Shown piece by piece: positions 3,621 to 6,424 of a stretch of 6,424 nt of DNA (its first letter is position 1; every line of letters starts with the position of its first letter). Made by a program: the position numbers and the translations under genes. Origin of the DNA: CAYVUV01 sp964455095 (GTDB lineage Bacteria; Desulfobacterota; Binatia; HRBIN30; CADEER01); NCBI GenBank assembly GCA_964455095.1, contig CAYVUV010000221.1, positions 1-6,424 on the forward strand, in the 5' to 3' direction. The notes below the pieces were generated by a model. The model was not told where the DNA came from, ran no database searches, and saw only the letters and a list, made by a program, of their open reading frames with translations.

Positions 3621-6125
3621 TCAGTCCGGACACCCCGCGAGCGCGAAGCCGACCGCGGCGACCAGCTCGTCGATCGTCAGCGCCTCATCGCCGTTGGCGT
3701 CGAAGCGTTCGCAATCGCCGAGCGGCCAGTGGCCGAGGGCGATGTTGACGCCCTGAATCAGCTCGTCGACGCCGACACTGCGATCGTCGTTGCAGTCACC
3801 CGCGCAGGGCGGCAGCGGTGTCGCCGTAGCGGTCGCGGTGGCGGTATCCGTCGGCGTCGCGGTCCGTGTCTCACTCGGTGTCGCGCTAGCCGTCGGGGTC
3901 GCAGTGAATGTCGCGGTCGGCGTGGACGTGCGGGTGAACGTCGGCGTTGCCGTGGGCGTCGCGGTCGGCGTCTCGGTCGCGGTCGCAGTATTCGTGGCCG
4001 TCGGCGTGGGCGTCGGCAGCGGCGCCTCGGGGTCGATGATGACGTCGGCGCCGACCCCCAGCACCCCTTGCAGCAGGTGTCCTTCGCTGTCGCCGCCGAG
4101 CAGTTGCGTCACGGTCACATGTGTCGGACCGAGCGGCGCGTCGGTGTCGACCGGCAATGTGCAGCGGACGATTGGGCCGCTGCCGATCGGATCCTGCGCG
4201 CCGATCCCGTTGTCGAAGAACACGAAGCGGAAGCGGCGCTGGCCGGTCGGGGGCGGCGGGTCGAACGCCACCGTCACTGACAGCAGATGCGTGGTGACGC
4301 GCGGATCGCGCAGGCAGCGCTGGGCGATCTGGGTCAGCGTGAAGGCCGCCTCCTCGAACAACAGGTCGAACTGCATGCTGAAGATGAGTTGGTCCGGGTC
4401 GATCAGGTCGACGCCCACATCGGCGCGCTCGCCCGGGCGCACCGGGCCGCCGGGAACGGCGACGACGCGCGCCGGCGACGACGGCGTCTGGGTCTCGGTG
4501 GGGGTGCCGGTGTCGGACGGTGTCGGCGTCACGGTCCCCGTGTTCGTCACCGTCGGCGTCGGCGTGCCCGTCGGCGTGATCGTGCCGCTCGGCGACGCGG
4601 TCGGGCTCACCGTCGCGGTGCGCGACGGCGTGCCGGTGCGCGTCCCGGTCGGCGACGGCGGCGGCCCGAGCGGCAGCCGCACGCCGCGTTCGACGCGCAC
4701 CGCGCCGCGCGGGATCGGCGCTTCCGCCGCGATGGTGACGGTGTTGCCCTCGCGGCTCTGCAAATAGGTCAGACAAGCCAGCGCGATGCCGGGCTGCGCA
4801 CGCACTTGCCGCCCGGTATCCTCCTCGTAGCGGGAGACGTCGCAGTCGGGCAGCTCGTTGATGCGCCCGATCTGGCTGATCGATACGCCGGCGCCGGCGG
4901 CCACCAGGCTGAAGCGCACCTCGACGCCATCGCCGAGCGGGTTGCCGTTGCGGTCGGTGACCAGCGCCGCGACGATGGTCACGAAGCTGCCGTCGTTGTT
5001 GTCGCCGCGCCGGTCGTCGATCAGATCGAGGCTGATGAACGCCGCGGCCGGGGTCGGCGTTTCCGTCACCGTGCGCGTCAGCGTCCGGGTCGCCGTCTGC
5101 GTCACCGTCGCCGACCGCGTCGCGGTGCCGGTGATGGTCGGCGTCGCCGTGCGCGTCGACGTCGGTGTCGCCGTGCGCGTCGGCGTGCCGGTGCGCGTCG
5201 CGGAGACCGACGGCGACGCGGTCACGGTACGCGTAAACGTCGCCGTGCGGGTGTGGGTGACGGTGCCGGTGCGCGTGCGGGTGGCGGTGACGGTCCCACT
5301 CGGCGTCGCCGATGGCAGCTCGGTCGGCGTGATCGACGGGCTGCGGGTCGCCGTGCCGGTGCGCGTGCGGCTGGCGGTACCGGTCGGCGTCGCCGTGCGA
5401 CTGGGCGAGATCGTCGGCGTGCGGGTCCAGGTCACCGTGCGCGTCACCGTGACCGTGACACTGGCCGTGGAGGTCGGCGTGCGGGTGTCGAGCGGCGTCT
5501 CGGTCGCCGAACGCGTCGACGTGGCCGAGCGCGTCGGCGTCACCGTGGCGGTCGCCGTCGCCGTGCCGGTATCTGTCGCGGTCGGAGTGGGCGTGCGCGT
5601 CCCGGTCGCGGTGCGTGTCGCGGTCTCGGTGCGCGTGCCGCTCGGCGTGCGCGTGTTGACCGGTGTGACGGTCCGCGTCACCGATCGCGTCGCCGTGCGC
5701 GTCGAGGTCCGCGTCGGCCCGGTCGGCGTCACGCTCGAAGTCTCGGTCGGCGTGGCGGTAACGGTAACCGTGGGCGTGGCGGTCGCAGTGGCGGTATTGG
5801 TGGCGGTCGCGGACGCAGTGGCAGTGGCCGTCGCCATAGCGGTGGCGGTCGCAGTGGCGGTGGCCGTCGCGGTCACGGTGACCGTGGACGTCGCGGTGGG
5901 CGAGGGCAGCGCGGTGGCAGTCCTGGTGCTCGTCTCCGTCGCCGTCGGCGTCTCGGTACCCGTCTCCGTCGCGGTGGCGGCCGCAGTTGCGCTTGGCCGC
6001 GGCACGATCGTCCCCGTCGGCGTCTCGGGCTGCGCGAGCAGCGGCTGGGGTAACGTCGCGACAGCGAGCACGAGCAGTGCGACCAGTCGACCGCTCGTAC
6101 CGTATCCGCCTCTCGCGTTCCCCAT
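3621..6125 (-). CDS. Secreted multidomain protein: Thr-rich linkers, Big-1-like Ig, cohesin-like and dockerin-like modules
   Basis: An 834-residue exported protein of unknown function, probably at the cell surface or outside. Residues 1-31 form a signal peptide (Arg near the N-terminus, hydrophobic LVALLVLAVATL, likely cleavage after Ala31; no lipobox Cys). Residues 33-359 are a linker with Thr at nearly every second position. Residues 361-487 resemble a Big-1/invasin Ig-like domain (VTDRNGNPLGDGVEVRFS). Residues 488-551 are a second T/P linker. Residues 552-699 resemble a cohesin domain (PGERADVGVDL, MQFDLLFE, GSGPIVRCTLPV). Residues 700-773 are a third linker. Residues 774-834 are a paired EF-hand, dockerin-like module with Asp777/Asn779/Asp781/Glu788 and Asp809/Asn811/Asp813/Glu820. 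Eight cysteines fall only in the globular parts (428, 451; 604, 655; 774, 778, 805, 832), which suggests disulfides. The start at 6125 is chosen because AGGAG lies 5 bases upstream and the signal peptide begins there; the open frame runs to 6299 but that extension is unlikely. Domain names rest on motif recognition by eye. Confidence 0.85.
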   Translation of the reverse strand: MGNARGGYGTSGRLVALLVLAVATLPQPLLAQPETPTGTIVPRPSATAAATATETGTETPTATETSTRTATALPSPTATSTVTVTATATATATATAMATATATASATATNTATATATPTVTVTATPTETSSVTPTGPTRTSTRTATRSVTRTVTPVNTRTPSGTRTETATRTATGTRTPTPTATDTGTATATATVTPTRSATSTRSATETPLDTRTPTSTASVTVTVTRTVTWTRTPTISPSRTATPTGTASRTRTGTATRSPSITPTELPSATPSGTVTATRTRTGTVTHTRTATFTRTVTASPSVSATRTGTPTRTATPTSTRTATPTITGTATRSATVTQTATRTLTRTVTETPTPAAAFISLDLIDDRRGDNNDGSFVTIVAALVTDRNGNPLGDGVEVRFSLVAAGAGVSISQIGRINELPDCDVSRYEEDTGRQVRAQPGIALACLTYLQSREGNTVTIAAEAPIPRGAVRVERGVRLPLGPPPSPTGTRTGTPSRTATVSPTASPSGTITPTGTPTPTVTNTGTVTPTPSDTGTPTETQTPSSPARVVAVPGGPVRPGERADVGVDLIDPDQLIFSMQFDLLFEEAAFTLTQIAQRCLRDPRVTTHLLSVTVAFDPPPPTGQRRFRFVFFDNGIGAQDPIGSGPIVRCTLPVDTDAPLGPTHVTVTQLLGGDSEGHLLQGVLGVGADVIIDPEAPLPTPTPTATNTATATETPTATPTATPTFTRTSTPTATFTATPTASATPSETRTATPTDTATATATATPLPPCAGDCNDDRSVGVDELIQGVNIALGHWPLGDCERFDANGDEALTIDELVAAVGFALAGCPD
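3807..4028 (-). repeat. Thr/Pro-rich linker 3, hexanucleotide-periodic coding repeat
   Basis: Encodes residues 700-773 of the secreted protein, alternating T with P, A, E or S (for example TPTPTATNTATATETPT). At the DNA level it is a degenerate 6-base repeat of an ACN threonine codon plus one variable codon. It links the cohesin-like domain to the C-terminal EF-hand pair. Confidence 0.85.
4473..4664 (-). repeat. Thr/Pro-rich linker 2, hexanucleotide-periodic coding repeat
   Basis: Encodes residues 488-551, between the Ig-like and cohesin-like domains, with the same alternating-threonine pattern (GTITPTGTPTPTVTNTGTVT). It is richer in Pro and Gly and poorer in Arg than the first linker. Confidence 0.85.
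5049..6029 (-). repeat. Thr-rich linker 1, about 980 bp of hexanucleotide-periodic coding repeat
   Basis: Encodes residues 33-359. Threonine occupies nearly every second position. The partner residue is mostly Ala, Glu, Val or Pro in the first half (TATATATATATAMATATATA) and often Arg in the second half (TRTATRSVTRTVT), making that half basic. The DNA is a degenerate 6-base repeat with longer near-identical blocks: a 20-base block at 5776-5795 recurs at 5842-5861 (66 bases apart), and an 18-base block at 5263-5280 recurs at 5353-5370 (90 bases apart). Both spacings are multiples of six. The tract also leaves long stop-free frames on the opposite strand; these are by-products of the repeat. 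Confidence 0.88.
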
Positions 6126-6130
6126 TGCGT

Positions 6131-6135
6131 CTCCT
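6131..6135 (-). promoter_or_regulatory. Ribosome binding site that decides the start of the secreted protein
   Basis: On the minus strand AGGAG (6135-6131) lies 5 bases before the ATG at 6125. This supports the start at the signal peptide rather than any upstream in-frame codon. Confidence 0.75.
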
Positions 6136-6146
6136 GCCCTCCTGTC

Positions 6147-6173
6147 CGCCGCGCCGGCCCGGGCCGCGCGGCG
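6147..6173. promoter_or_regulatory. GC-only palindrome in the leader of the secreted-protein gene
   Basis: CGCCGCGC (6147-6154) and GCGCGGCG (6166-6173) are perfect 8-bp inverted arms. The 11 bases between them contain a further perfect 10-base palindrome, GGCCCGGGCC (6156-6165), so almost the whole 27 bases can fold with one bulged base. It is made only of G and C and lies 12 bases upstream of the Shine-Dalgarno sequence in the minus-strand leader. There is no T-run, so it is not a terminator. It could stabilise the mRNA 5' end or be a protein-binding site. Confidence 0.55.
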
Positions 6174-6179
6174 CCGCTT

Positions 6180-6208
6180 AGCATAGTGGGCGAACACAGC
6201 GGTGGCCA
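6180..6208 (-). promoter_or_regulatory. Possible promoter of the secreted-protein gene
   Basis: On the minus strand TATGCT (6185-6180, four of six matches to the -10 consensus) is preceded at 17 bases by TGGCCA (6208-6203, four of six to TTGACA). Transcription would begin near 6173, the outer edge of the GC palindrome. The -35 overlaps an inverted repeat, GTGGC-CA-GCCAC (6202-6213). Both boxes are weak, so this is tentative. Confidence 0.25.
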
Positions 6209-6255
6209 GCCACTGACAAACAAAGTGCGAAGGCAAGGGCTCGCACATCAAAACG

Positions 6256-6286
6256 CTGGCATCCCGCTCGCCGCAGTGGATATATT
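6256..6286 (+). promoter_or_regulatory. Possible promoter of the rightmost gene
   Basis: TATATT (6281-6286) is a good -10-like hexamer, unusual in such GC-rich DNA. The best upstream match to a -35 is CTGGCA (6256-6261) at a rather long 19-base spacing. The start of transcription would fall only a few bases before the Shine-Dalgarno sequence at 6298, giving a very short leader. Confidence 0.3.
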
Positions 6287-6297
6287 CGCGACGGCCC

Positions 6298-6304
6298 AAG
6301 GAGG
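6298..6304 (+). promoter_or_regulatory. Strong ribosome binding site of the rightmost gene
   Basis: AAGGAGG (6298-6304) is a near-perfect anti-16S match, 4 bases before ATG 6309. It fixes a plus-strand start here and argues against extending the minus-strand gene to 6299. Confidence 0.8.
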
Positions 6305-6308
6305 TGTG

Positions 6309-6424
6309 ATGTCCGGGAACACGTACCGCCTGTTCGACCCGTTGCTCAGCGCGTCCGACGCCAACGCCATGCGCCAGCTCTGCGAGCGCTTCGGCACCTA
6401 TGGGATGTACTCGCAGGAAGCGGC
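6309..6424 (+). CDS. Unidentified protein, N-terminal fragment (3'-truncated)
   Basis: Only 38 codons lie inside the window. The peptide opens MSGNTYRLFDPLLSASDA and continues with LCERFGTYGMYSQEA, then runs off the edge. I do not recognise it with confidence. The FDPLLS..DA..M..LCERFG pattern is faintly reminiscent of N-termini of 2-oxoglutarate/iron-dependent oxygenase-like proteins, but this is too short to support. There is no signal peptide or membrane segment in the visible part, so a cytoplasmic enzyme is likely. The start is well supported by AAGGAGG four bases upstream. The gene is divergent from the secreted-protein gene, with 183 bases between the two start codons. Confidence 0.75.
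   Translation, partial: MSGNTYRLFDPLLSASDANAMRQLCERFGTYGMYSQEA

Noticed and set aside
3790..4767. Plus-strand open frame antisense to the cohesin-like and linker regions
   Set aside because: Same cause: a stop-free shadow of the minus-strand gene, low complexity, with no start signal. The minus strand has signal peptide, domains and EF-hand motifs.
5049..6029. CRISPR array or tandem-repeat RNA
   Set aside because: The repeats are degenerate 6-base coding units with no fixed repeat-spacer pattern, and the frame stays open throughout on the minus strand.
4858..6186. Long plus-strand open frame reading alternating Val (VRVAVRVGVPV) opposite the Thr linker
   Set aside because: It is the antisense image of the hexanucleotide repeat, which has no stops in several frames. 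It has no ribosome binding site and no globular part, and it ends inside the leader of the real gene.
6126..6299. N-terminal extension of the minus-strand gene by 58 residues up to 6299
   Set aside because: It would place a signal peptide internally, has no ribosome binding site and overlaps the strong Shine-Dalgarno sequence of the divergent gene. ATG 6125 has AGGAG 5 bases upstream.

Overview
The window is high-GC bacterial DNA (GC estimated by eye, clearly well above half) with dense, strongly GC3-biased genes. The most telling clue to the organism is the long minus-strand gene. It encodes a secreted protein whose globular domains are joined by alternating-threonine linkers and which ends in a cysteine-flanked, dockerin-like EF-hand pair. 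From memory, this architecture is frequent in uncultured deltaproteobacteria-like lineages such as Candidatus Binatota (Desulfobacterota_B). That placement is inference with moderate to low confidence. No RNA gene, CRISPR array, insertion sequence or phage gene was seen.

Layout: (1) 2-1315, +, the 3' part of an amidohydrolase of the N-acyl-D-amino-acid deacylase family, cut by the window start. (2) 1316-1508, a gap holding a GC-rich palindromic repeat (A) and a possible -35 element inside a small inverted repeat. (3) 1509-2348, +, a double-hotdog MaoC/hydratase-2 enoyl-CoA hydratase. (4) 2349-2394, a short gap filled by a hexanucleotide microsatellite. (5) 2395-3321, +, an alpha/beta hydrolase whose N-terminus is encoded partly by a second hexanucleotide microsatellite. 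(6) 3322-3620, a convergent gap with two back-to-back palindromic repeat elements (B and C). (7) 3621-6125, -, the large secreted multidomain protein: signal peptide, T-rich linker, Big-1-like Ig domain, T-rich linker, cohesin-like domain, T-rich linker, dockerin-like pair. (8) 6126-6308, a divergent promoter region with a very stable GC palindrome in the leader of the minus gene. (9) 6309-6424, +, the start of an unidentified gene with a near-perfect Shine-Dalgarno sequence.

The hydratase and hydrolase genes are co-directional, 46 bases apart, and probably co-transcribed. With the upstream amidohydrolase they suggest acyl-CoA or acyl-amide catabolism, but no specific pathway can be fixed. 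The minus-strand gene is functionally separate and concerns the cell surface or exterior.

The most interesting structures are: a polypeptide carrying both a cohesin-like and a dockerin-like module; an unusually long hexanucleotide-periodic coding tract with direct repeats spaced at exact multiples of six; three different palindromic intergenic repeats in about 6 kb; and microsatellites on both sides of the hydrolase start codon.
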